Below, in pieces: positions 8,321 to 15,855 of a stretch of 64,000 bases of DNA. Source of the DNA: Veronia pacifica. Its GTDB lineage: Bacteria; Pseudomonadota; Gammaproteobacteria; Enterobacterales; Vibrionaceae. Each line of letters starts with the position of its first letter. Within the stretch, counting starts at the first letter, position 1. The translations under genes and the position numbers were made by a program. Location of the stretch: NCBI RefSeq assembly GCF_001707825.1, contig NZ_LYBM01000017.1, forward strand, positions 1 through 64,000. The letters run 5' to 3'. The notes under the pieces were generated by a model, which made no database searches, was not told where the DNA came from, and saw nothing but the letters and a program-made list of their open reading frames with translations.

Positions 8321-9838
8321 GTGTTAGGTCAACCAGAAATGAAAGAGCTCTCCACACGTGGTTTATCGATTAACCAAATGATGTTTGTTTCTCATTTGCT
8401 GTTAGTCATGATCATTATCATTGGAATGAGTGCTGCCCGTTACAACAGTGAATGGAACACACGGGTTGCGAGTGTTGTCGATATTGCCCGCCATACCCTG
8501 ACACCCACCGTTCACGATATTTCTCTGGCCGTTGCCGGACGAAACTATTCCCAGCTCACCATGCCTGCAAGACAGAAATATTTCAGAGGCATTAAGGACC
8601 TTGTCTTCCTCGATATTCGCGGCATGTCGGATTACAGCGATTTACCTGTTGGCGTTCGTTATTGGCGTGAAATACGTACCATGTGGCGAACAGATGTTAC
8701 CGAGGATGACTTGGTAACTGCCCGGGAAGTCAGAGATGGCCTTAGTCGTTCGCTGGTTGAGGCCAAAGACCGAAAAAGAGTAAAGCTCCAGTATTTGTTT
8801 AATAAGGCCAGTGAAGACCTCAGGGTACTGGAGAGTAGCCTGCGGTTGAGTCAATGCAACCCGTTACCTTGGTCAGAGCCTGATTTACCACCGCAAAAGT
8901 ATCTCCTTCAACCTGAGACTGAAACATTACATATCAAGATTGCATTGACCAATGAGAACGGCGGCAGTCTCTGGGCGGTATTTGATATCAGCGGTTTGTA
9001 CTTACTTCGAAACGAAATTGCCCGTGACATTGTGATTGAGGCTCTGTTGGCTTTGAGCGCGTCACTGTTAATTATCTGGGCTGTGACGGTGAGGGTTGTC
9101 GCCCCTATCCGCCGTCTTGCCAGCTACATGAGTCATGATTTGGAGAAAATGGATTTCTCCGCTATGCCAGAGTTGAAACGTCAGGATGAGATTGGTGCTC
9201 TGGCCAGAATGCTCAAAATGTTGGCCGATAAGGCGAGGGTGCAACTTACCGAATTACGACGGCGATCTGACACTGATGTACTGACCGGTCTGGGAGGACG
9301 CAGAAGTTACGAAAACGATGCACAGGCTCTTTTTGATCGGGAAAGGTATTTGGGAAACGGTATCGGCCTTGTTGTCTGTGATATCGACAACTTTAAACGC
9401 TATAACGACAGCTTTGGTCATCGCCGGGGGGATGATGTGCTTCGGGTTGTTGCCCAAGCGATCACTACAGTGATCAGTGACAAAGACAGAGCCTTCCGCA
9501 TTGGTGGTGAGGAATTTGTGGTGCTTTCGGCCTGCCAGCACAGCGACGAACTTTATCGGTTGGCAGAAAATCTGCGCAAGCAGGTTGAGAGTAAAAATTT
9601 ACCCCATGCCCGGGATATGGGCACAGTGACCATGTCTGTCGGTGCTATTTTTGCTCATCCGGACATTGAACTGAGTTATGAGCAGGCCTTTGAGCAGGCG
9701 GATGCGTTATTGTATGAAGCCAAAATAGCCGGTCGAAACCGGCTTAGACTGTGTCAGTTTAGTGAGACCAATACCCCATCAAACACCGTATTTGACGTCC
9801 CTCATTGTCAGCCACCTTGCGAGCAGGATAAAGACTAA
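8321..9838 (+). CDS. Membrane-bound diguanylate cyclase (HAMP-GGDEF)
   Basis: Makes cyclic di-GMP from two GTP. The 505-residue protein has a first membrane helix at about 21-39, a periplasmic region to about 236, a second helix at about 238-258, a HAMP linker to about 310 and a GGDEF domain from 318 (DVLTGLGGRR) with the active-site motif GGEEF at 395-399, so the cyclase should be active. The usual RxxD inhibitory site five residues upstream reads SDKD, so product inhibition may be lost. The GTG at 8321 is used here; ATG at 8339 is an alternative. The preceding gene encodes a periplasmic c-heme protein that could feed the periplasmic sensor domain. Confidence 0.88.
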   Translation: MLGQPEMKELSTRGLSINQMMFVSHLLLVMIIIIGMSAARYNSEWNTRVASVVDIARHTLTPTVHDISLAVAGRNYSQLTMPARQKYFRGIKDLVFLDIRGMSDYSDLPVGVRYWREIRTMWRTDVTEDDLVTAREVRDGLSRSLVEAKDRKRVKLQYLFNKASEDLRVLESSLRLSQCNPLPWSEPDLPPQKYLLQPETETLHIKIALTNENGGSLWAVFDISGLYLLRNEIARDIVIEALLALSASLLIIWAVTVRVVAPIRRLASYMSHDLEKMDFSAMPELKRQDEIGALARMLKMLADKARVQLTELRRRSDTDVLTGLGGRRSYENDAQALFDRERYLGNGIGLVVCDIDNFKRYNDSFGHRRGDDVLRVVAQAITTVISDKDRAFRIGGEEFVVLSACQHSDELYRLAENLRKQVESKNLPHARDMGTVTMSVGAIFAHPDIELSYEQAFEQADALLYEAKIAGRNRLRLCQFSETNTPSNTVFDVPHCQPPCEQDKD

Positions 9839-9842
9839 CGCT

Positions 9843-9860
9843 ATGTTTCATATGAAACAT
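9843..9860. other. 18-bp perfect palindrome resembling a ParB parS site
   Basis: ATGTTTCATATGAAACAT is perfectly self-complementary and lies between the convergent diguanylate cyclase and aldehyde dehydrogenase genes. Its inner 16 bases match the chromosomal parS consensus TGTTTCACGTGAAACA at 14 positions, the two central bases being TA instead of CG. Chromosomal parS sites lie near the origin, where these core genes usually map in Vibrionaceae. It has no T-run, so it is not a typical terminator. Binding by ParB is unproven because the central CG is normally conserved. Confidence 0.4.
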
Positions 9861-9869
9861 GTCATACGG

Positions 9870-11306
9870 TTAACGCAAGAGCCAACTGAGAATTAATCGC
9901 TGCCACCACCTTCTGAACGGAGGCTGCATCAGTTTTCCGGGGTTAAACCTGCCTTGCCGGAAAACGGTGCGTTGACAGCTCAGGGTCATGAAACCCTGCT
10001 TACCATGATAACTTGCGATCCCAGATGCTCCTCTGCCGCCAAAAAGGGCGTCACTTATAGCGGATTGAACCAGCGTATTATTCACAACAACTGCTTTTGA
10101 CTGGGTGGAGGCTAACATAGAGCGGATCATTGGCTCGTTGTTACTCATCAGATACAAGACTCTGAGTGTTTGTGCCGACAGTTTTTCAAAAACCGTCTCG
10201 ACGGCTTCATAGGTATAGACAGGTAAGATAGGGCCAAACACTTCCTCCTGCATCAGCATTGCTGTTGATGGTGGGTTGATCACTAAGTGAAGCGTCATGC
10301 GTTTTTGTCTGTCGTTCAACGGAGGATCGCCAAGCGGGATAACTCTCGCCCCTTTTGCTTTCGCATCACTTATCTGTGTGATAAGACGTTGATAGTTCTC
10401 GTCACTGTTGATGGAGGTCCAGTCGCGGCTGGAAATGCCCTGTGGGTAGGCGTTTTTCCACCCCCATGCCAGCGCATCTATCAGGCCCTCAAGTGCGGAT
10501 TCGTGGACGTAGCAAATATCAGGCGCAACACAAACCTGACCACTATTAAGGCTCTTACCGAACAGCAGTGTTTCTGTGGCTTTTTGCGGTGGCATATCCG
10601 GGGTGATGACGACAGGTGATTTCCCACCGAATTCCAGTGATACGGGCGTGAGTGAGAGGGATGCTGCGCGAAGCACTTGTTTGCCGACTTCGCCCGTGCC
10701 TGTGAACTGCAAATGAGAAAATGGCAGTTCGCAAAATGCACTGGCCATAGACAAGTCGCCCTCCACCAGAAAGACCTGGTCATCAGGGAAAGCCTCACTC
10801 AGAAGGTTTTTTAGCACCTCATTGGTTCGCGGGGTTTGCTCACTGGCTTTAATCATGACCCGGTTACCTGCTGCCAGTGCAGTCACCAAAGGCACAAGAC
10901 TCAGTGATATCGGGAAGTTCCAAGGCACCATAATACCAATCACGCCAAGCGGTTGATGATGCACTTCCACCCGACCAAACACGGGAAATTGTGTCGGCTC
11001 TTTATCTGGCTTCATCCAGTGCTTCAGATGGCGTCTTGCATGTTTTATCGCTCTGATACTGGGTAAAATATCAGCCAGCATCGTTTCATAGCTGGAGCGA
11101 TAACCGTAATCCTGCGAAAGGGCGCTGACGAGATGTTGCCGGTACGAAAGAATCGCTTTATGGAGACGTTTGAGGTCGCCCAGTCTGAGTGCTAACGAGC
11201 GGTTCGGGTCATTATTAAATGCACTTTGCAGTACGGAAAAATTGTGTTCCAGCACTTTCAATTGCTGTGCCACTGGAATGCGTGTGGCCAAAGAGACAAC
11301 TGTCAT
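9870..11306 (-). CDS. Aldehyde dehydrogenase (coniferyl aldehyde dehydrogenase-like, class 3 type)
   Basis: An NAD(P)-dependent enzyme oxidising aldehydes to acids. The 478 residues match the short class 3/CalB-type subfamily. Visible catalytic elements are the VPWN motif (N130), the Rossmann segment FTGTGEVGK near 201-209, the general base in LEFGGK (E225) and the nucleophile in NSGQVC (C259). The C-terminus is hydrophobic and basic (ending WWQRLILSWLLR), as in membrane-associated fatty-aldehyde dehydrogenases, so a lipid aldehyde substrate is possible. It is monocistronic and convergent with the diguanylate cyclase. Substrate assignment is inference. Confidence 0.85.
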   Translation of the reverse strand: MTVVSLATRIPVAQQLKVLEHNFSVLQSAFNNDPNRSLALRLGDLKRLHKAILSYRQHLVSALSQDYGYRSSYETMLADILPSIRAIKHARRHLKHWMKPDKEPTQFPVFGRVEVHHQPLGVIGIMVPWNFPISLSLVPLVTALAAGNRVMIKASEQTPRTNEVLKNLLSEAFPDDQVFLVEGDLSMASAFCELPFSHLQFTGTGEVGKQVLRAASLSLTPVSLEFGGKSPVVITPDMPPQKATETLLFGKSLNSGQVCVAPDICYVHESALEGLIDALAWGWKNAYPQGISSRDWTSINSDENYQRLITQISDAKAKGARVIPLGDPPLNDRQKRMTLHLVINPPSTAMLMQEEVFGPILPVYTYEAVETVFEKLSAQTLRVLYLMSNNEPMIRSMLASTQSKAVVVNNTLVQSAISDALFGGRGASGIASYHGKQGFMTLSCQRTVFRQGRFNPGKLMQPPFRRWWQRLILSWLLR

Positions 11307-11379
11307 CGTGGGACCCCCTGTTGAAAAAGCACGCCCTTATACAATATGGCCTTATTTTTCAGTCAGCAATAGCTAGGCA

Positions 11380-11970
11380 TCACACTTGTATCGAAGAGAG
11401 AGACTTGTGTTGTCTATCTGCTTCAAAAGTTTCAATAAATTTCAGAAAATACTGGGAGAGAACCCTAGCATTTTGGTTGTCGCCCATCTCCTCAAGCAGG
11501 CTAATCCCAACCTCACAGGTGCATAGGTGACCATCTTTTTGGTTGCGACGGAGTGCATAGCGAGATGGACTGTCCGGCTGGATATGAAGGGTATTCACAG
11601 CACTGAGCCAAGGGCTTTTTCGCAGCATCTTGCGCGCTTGCTGCCAGGTCGCATCAATAATAATAAAATGCTGAGGAACCTCTGCCTTATGGGCTTGTTG
11701 GCATTGGCTGGCAGGTATTGAGTGATCTCCGGGAAACAACAGCCAACTATCAATGTCCGGATCGGCAATACGGGCGACAAGTTCATCAGGTGGCGAGGTA
11801 CGTTGCCAGACGTGTTGCCGACAATAGGGGAAAGACGCCAACAGAAGTTTTCCGGTATTGGTTCGCTTGTCTGACTCCGTCTCGTGCATCAATAAATCAA
11901 TACACATATGGCTGTCTAACTTTGGGAGACGTCGCATAAACAGTTGTAGTGAAAGCCGCAGCCCGTGCAC
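11380..11970 (-). CDS. DTW-domain protein (tRNA aminocarboxypropyltransferase family)
   Basis: DTW-domain proteins such as E. coli TapT (YfiP) transfer the 3-amino-3-carboxypropyl group of S-adenosylmethionine to uridine in tRNA. The signature DATWQQARKMLRKSPWL lies near residues 105-121, and HETESDKRTNTGKLL near the start matches the TNTGR segment of the family. The cysteine-rich N-terminal zinc motif (CxxC...CxC) of TapT is absent, so this is a shorter variant of 196 residues or less. The first possible start is a GTG (11970) preceded closely by GGAG; ATG at 11937 (MRRLPKL) is an alternative. The tRNA position modified cannot be told from sequence. Confidence 0.75.
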   Translation of the reverse strand: MHGLRLSLQLFMRRLPKLDSHMCIDLLMHETESDKRTNTGKLLLASFPYCRQHVWQRTSPPDELVARIADPDIDSWLLFPGDHSIPASQCQQAHKAEVPQHFIIIDATWQQARKMLRKSPWLSAVNTLHIQPDSPSRYALRRNQKDGHLCTCEVGISLLEEMGDNQNARVLSQYFLKFIETFEADRQHKSLSSIQV

Positions 11971-11995
11971 GGCTCCGGTTTTTCTATTGTGTTAC

Positions 11996-13036
11996 TCATA
12001 GGGTCATCGGGCTCGTCGTTACCCGCACCATATTCAGGCCGCCACTACCCAGAGAGAGCACCTGACCGTTGAGTTCTTCTTTGTCAGCAACCAGTTTGTC
12101 GTTGCCGCGGCGAAACGTGCGTTTACTGTCGAAAGGCGTGTCGTCGCTATAGGGGACGATAACCTCGACCTTACCATTGGCTGTGACCTGCCAGATGCCT
12201 TTCTCGGAGGTTTCCGGTTGATATTTTCTTACATAGCGAGTGACAACACTGTGGTCTGGTAGCAGCGTCATCTCTGTTGTGAGCGTATCACCGCTTTCTT
12301 CGATGACCGCTTTATACCGTCCTACCCATTCAGAGTCAGGTTCGCTGTTTGGTTGCGTTGCACAGCCTTGATATTCTTCGCCATCCAGGATCAGCGTAGC
12401 CGTCCAGCCAAATACCTTGTCACTGATCCCATCCTGACAGATGCCAGCATCAACTGACAGGCTGAAGTCCTGTGTTTTGAAAAACTGCTTGTCATCTGCG
12501 AGGGCAGAAATCTCTATTTTTTCTTTGCGATCAAAAGAGTCAGCATGACGCAGTACCACTGTTCCGTCTGAGACGCGCGAATACCAGTATGGCTGATGTC
12601 CCCCGGCAACAAGACGCGGGTTAGTATTTTTACACTCTGAGGCAGTGCCAGTGATGAGATTCAAGCCGGAAACAGCGAAAGCGAAGCGAGACGGTACAGC
12701 GGGGCTGGCCTCTCCATGAGTCATGAACCCTGACAACTCTGTATATTTTTCATCAGTAGGAAAGTCGATAACACGTTGTCGAAGCGCATCGGGTATTGCG
12801 AGTTTAACCGGGGTCTTACTGGCACAAGGAATCAATACGATGTTGTCGCCCAACTGTCTGACTTGCCCTCGCAACACATATGGTGCCACGTTTAATGGGT
12901 TGCTTGGTGGCAGATTGGCGGTCGTGGAGCCAAGTTCAACCGGATCAGAGGAGAACGGGTTTAGGTCAGTGCTGCTGCATCCTGCGGATAGGGCCGACGC
13001 GAACATAACGCAAAAAAATGAGAGTGGTTTATGCAT
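11996..13036 (-). CDS. Lipoprotein with COG3650/NlpE-like beta domains
   Basis: A lipobox LSAGC follows a short basic start and hydrophobic core, so this is an exported lipid-anchored protein, probably outer membrane. The middle part (GGHQPYWYSRV ... CQDGISDKVFGWTATLILDGEEYQGCA) matches the pattern of a domain common in periplasmic lipoproteins related to HslJ/COG3650. The C-terminal part (WVGRYKAVIEESGDTLTTEMTLLPDHSV...) has the calycin-like pattern of NlpE N-domains. NlpE-type proteins link envelope stress or copper to Cpx signalling; whether this one does is unknown. I use ATG 13036; an in-frame TTG at 13042 has a better-spaced GGGGA upstream and is possible. Confidence 0.7.
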   Translation of the reverse strand: MHKPLSFFCVMFASALSAGCSSTDLNPFSSDPVELGSTTANLPPSNPLNVAPYVLRGQVRQLGDNIVLIPCASKTPVKLAIPDALRQRVIDFPTDEKYTELSGFMTHGEASPAVPSRFAFAVSGLNLITGTASECKNTNPRLVAGGHQPYWYSRVSDGTVVLRHADSFDRKEKIEISALADDKQFFKTQDFSLSVDAGICQDGISDKVFGWTATLILDGEEYQGCATQPNSEPDSEWVGRYKAVIEESGDTLTTEMTLLPDHSVVTRYVRKYQPETSEKGIWQVTANGKVEVIVPYSDDTPFDSKRTFRRGNDKLVADKEELNGQVLSLGSGGLNMVRVTTSPMTL

Positions 13037-13164
13037 ACTCAAAGAAAATCCCCTTCTTTTTCGGCCTGATCCGAGTTACAACAGAAAAAACAGATACTCA
13101 GGTAACCTACAGAAGCATCTTCATGTTATCTGGGTATAGCAGTCTACACGAAAATGAGGAAATC

Positions 13165-13638
13165 ATGGCGTATTGGCTAATGAAAACTGAACCAGATACG
13201 TTCTCAATCGACACTCTCAAGACACAAGGCGTCTCTTGCTGGGAAGGTGTACGAAATTATCAGGCACGCAACATGATGCGTGATGAGATGAAAAACGGGG
13301 ATTTGGTAATGATTTATCACTCCTCGTGTAAGCAGGTAGGGGTGGCTGGTATAGGTGAAGTTGTGAAAGAAGCTTATCCAGACTATTTCCAGTTTAACCC
13401 TGAAAGTCATTACTTTGATCCGAAAAGTGACCCGGATAATCCACGATGGATCATGGTGGATGTTGCTTATCGGGAGCACTTACCTTTGGTGCCTCTGGCA
13501 AAAATAAAAGCCCGACCTGAGCTTTCTGGTATGCCTTTGGTCAAGCGGGGCAGTCGTCTGAGTATTATGCCTGTGAGTGAGAACGAGTGGGATACGATTC
13601 TCGCTATGGCTGGTCGGGAGCCGATCAGAGGCTATTGA
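13165..13638 (+). CDS. EVE-domain protein
   Basis: A 157-residue single EVE domain, a PUA-like fold that binds modified bases in DNA or RNA (the THYN1 family). It starts with the typical YWLMKTEPDTFSIDTL and contains WEGVRNYQARN, GDLVMIYHSS and GVAGIGEV strands in the family order. The start is set by GAGGA before the ATG at 13165; a longer frame from 13018 would overlap the divergent lipoprotein gene and lacks homologous sequence. A strong terminator follows. Housekeeping EVE proteins of this length are common in gamma-proteobacteria; the ligand is unknown. Confidence 0.85.
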   Translation: MAYWLMKTEPDTFSIDTLKTQGVSCWEGVRNYQARNMMRDEMKNGDLVMIYHSSCKQVGVAGIGEVVKEAYPDYFQFNPESHYFDPKSDPDNPRWIMVDVAYREHLPLVPLAKIKARPELSGMPLVKRGSRLSIMPVSENEWDTILAMAGREPIRGY

Positions 13639-13660
13639 TTTGTCTTTGGCATAAATAATA

Positions 13661-13690
13661 GAAGCAGCCTCTGCTGGGCTGCTTCTTTGT
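13661..13690 (+). terminator. Rho-independent terminator after the EVE gene
   Basis: The stem GAAGCAGCC (13661-13669) pairs with GGCTGCTTC (13677-13685) around a 7-nt loop, followed by a T-rich tract. It lies 22 bp after the EVE stop codon. Confidence 0.85.
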
Positions 13691-13753
13691 CTCTTCGCTG
13701 ACTATTCCGACTCAGGGGGGGCAAGCAATGCATTGCCTGCGAGAAGGTTTGTA

Positions 13754-14551
13754 TCAGAGCATGTGTTTTTCGAGGTAGTGAGCAACGGCTTCCTCGGCGT
13801 TGCTGCCAATTACCTCATTGTTTGGCAGTGTGGCTTTTACCCTGTCTTGGGCGGTAGCCATCACCAGCCCTTTAGCAGCGGCGCTGAGCATTTCCACATC
13901 GTTCATTCCGTCTCCGAAGGCAATACAGTCTGACAGCGCAAACCCTTTCATTTTTGCTACAGCTTCCAGCGCCATCCCCTTGGAAACGCCAGCGCCCATG
14001 ACTTCAAGGCAGAACGGAGTAGAAAACGCGACGCTGATTCGATCGCCAAAGGTGTCGTTGAGCATCGTCTCATAGCGGGCCAGATACTCATGGTCGTGGC
14101 GGATAAAAAAGAGCTTGGCGATATTGTCGACTGGTGGCTGGTTGAGATCGAAATAATCAAAGCTGAACCCCGACTCAGTATGGAATTTCTCGAGTTCTTC
14201 ATCAACCTTGCTAAGCAGCCAGTCCTCATCTCGATACATGTGGCAAGCCAGCGTCTCATCATCCTTGACCATTTTGATGATCTCAGCGACCAGATCAGGT
14301 TCAACGTTACGGCTGAAGACCAGATTATCGTCAGCATCGTGAACCCGCGCACCGTTGGAGGTGATCATATATGCCGGAATACCGACTTTTTCACGGATCC
14401 CGGCGACATCAACGTGGTGGCGTCCGGTAGCAAACACAAAGTGTTCCCCTTGCTGATGCAGACGCTGAAGGGTATCCCGGGTGAAGGGGGCAATTTGATG
14501 GTCTGGGGTCAACAGGGTGCCATCAAGATCTGATGCGACGATTTTATACAT
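13754..14551 (-). CDS. yigL: HAD-IIB sugar/cofactor phosphatase YigL
   Basis: A cytosolic Cof-type haloacid dehalogenase phosphatase; the E. coli homologue dephosphorylates pyridoxal phosphate and sugar phosphates and takes part in phosphosugar-stress detoxification. Motif I is ASDLDGTLL (D8, D10), motif II MITSNGA and motif IV GDGMNDVEML. Several stretches (FVFATGRHHVDV, LEVMGAGVSKG, DCIAFGDGMND) match YigL rather than other Cof paralogues. At 265 residues it is the family length. The gene follows pldB on the same strand, the order also seen in E. coli, so the two are probably co-transcribed. Confidence 0.9.
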   Translation of the reverse strand: MYKIVASDLDGTLLTPDHQIAPFTRDTLQRLHQQGEHFVFATGRHHVDVAGIREKVGIPAYMITSNGARVHDADDNLVFSRNVEPDLVAEIIKMVKDDETLACHMYRDEDWLLSKVDEELEKFHTESGFSFDYFDLNQPPVDNIAKLFFIRHDHEYLARYETMLNDTFGDRISVAFSTPFCLEVMGAGVSKGMALEAVAKMKGFALSDCIAFGDGMNDVEMLSAAAKGLVMATAQDRVKATLPNNEVIGSNAEEAVAHYLEKHML

Positions 14552-14663
14552 GCATACCTCTTATCTGCTTAGCCACAGGCCCTTCACAATGCGTAGCCTG
14601 CAGTGCAATGTCTGGGTTGCCAGTTTATGACATTGTATCTAAATGAAAAGGGTAAAATTGACG

Positions 14664-15677
14664 TCAGGAAATTTCCCTCTTTTTGTCAACAGACCTGCTG
14701 TTGGCCTCAAAAAAATCTAATATCGCAGACAGCGCATGCTGTCTAATCGGATCGACCTCAAACAAGATTTCATGACGCGAACCTGCCATTGGGAGTAACT
14801 CAACCTGAAATCCGGCATTGCGGCGTCGGGTCACGAAGCGAGTGATAGCCTCATGAGAGACAATAGCATCAGACATGGCCTGCAATATAAGCAGGGGCTG
14901 GGTGACTTCTTCTGCCGCGGGCTGGCAGCGTCGGCATGCATCCAGTGATTGCCAGACCCATCGCGACGTGGGGCCGCCCACCTGAAGGCTTTCATCCATA
15001 TCGTACAGTTCGCGGAACCAGTGATAACGCACTTCAGAATGGGTCAGAAGATTATCAGTGAACGATTTGTTGGTATAGGGCACCTGACCAATAGCAAAGG
15101 TTGCTGGATGATGAAACTTACTGTGTAACCACGCTGCGGGGTGAGCTATCCAGCACATAGGAGCTGGGATCTGGATACCAAACATTGGGGCACTGAGTGC
15201 GATGGCATCAATCTGCTTTGGTCTCCGGGCTGCATAGAGGGTAGCAATGGCACCGCCCATGGAGTGGCCCAGAATAAAGCGGCTTTGATGTACTTTGGCC
15301 GAGACGATAAGGTTGATAAAGGTATCTACATCATCAATGTAATCGTCGAACTGAACGACATGGCCTGCGTCAGGAGTCAACAATAAGCGATCACTGTGGC
15401 CCTGGCCCCTGTGGTCTAGGCTGTAAACATCATAGCCTTGTTGGTATAGGTCAAAGAGTAATTCGCGGTACTTGGCGGTACTCTCAATTCGTCCATTAAG
15501 TACGATGATCGCTTTTTCATGAGCGGGTTTCGTCATGGCACACCAGTGAATCCGCAGCCCGTCTTTACCGATAAAAAAACCGTGATCCCTGCGATGCCAA
15601 AAGGTATCGATGGAGGATGCCATGGTGTTCAGGAAGTCCGCTTCTGAGGTAAAGCGAGGAAGTGAAGGCGTTGTCAT
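14664..15677 (-). CDS. pldB: Lysophospholipase L2 (alpha/beta hydrolase)
   Basis: Hydrolyses lysophospholipids at the inner membrane. The nucleophile elbow is GHSMGG in RFILGHSMGGAIATLYA, the oxyanion/strand motif is LDHRGQGHSDR, and the late Asp and His are in the expected segments (LQAMSDAIVSHE and MAGSRHEILFE). I start at ATG 15677 (MTTPSLPRF; 337 residues), where GGGA precedes and where family homology begins. The frame upstream to 15812 is unlikely to be translated. It lies directly upstream of yigL. Confidence 0.87.
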   Translation of the reverse strand: MTTPSLPRFTSEADFLNTMASSIDTFWHRRDHGFFIGKDGLRIHWCAMTKPAHEKAIIVLNGRIESTAKYRELLFDLYQQGYDVYSLDHRGQGHSDRLLLTPDAGHVVQFDDYIDDVDTFINLIVSAKVHQSRFILGHSMGGAIATLYAARRPKQIDAIALSAPMFGIQIPAPMCWIAHPAAWLHSKFHHPATFAIGQVPYTNKSFTDNLLTHSEVRYHWFRELYDMDESLQVGGPTSRWVWQSLDACRRCQPAAEEVTQPLLILQAMSDAIVSHEAITRFVTRRRNAGFQVELLPMAGSRHEILFEVDPIRQHALSAILDFFEANSRSVDKKREIS

Positions 15678-15798
15678 GGTGATCCCGATATTGACCCTAA
15701 CAAAAAGCATATCATGCACAGATATACTTGCTGAAAAATTGCCGGCAATTTTAGGGTGTCCGGTGATTAAATGACAGAATAAAGCGAGGAATAAGGTG

Positions 15799-15834
15799 TA
15801 AAAACAGAACACGCAGCCAGGAAATGGCTGCGTG
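15799..15834 (-). terminator. Rho-independent terminator after the AbgT transporter gene
   Basis: CACGCAGCC (15810-15818) pairs with GGCTGCGTG (15826-15834). On the minus strand the stem is followed by TTCTGTTTTT, placing it just after the AbgT stop codon. Confidence 0.8.
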
Positions 15835-15855
15835 TGGTGAAGTGAGTGATGGCAA

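Noticed and set aside
13018-13164. N-terminal extension of the EVE-domain gene
   Set aside because: It overlaps the divergent lipoprotein start, lacks family similarity and the downstream ATG has a good ribosome-binding site.
15678-15812. N-terminal extension of pldB that looks like a signal sequence
   Set aside because: The hydrophobic stretch comes from AT-rich leader; homology and a ribosome-binding site begin at 15677.
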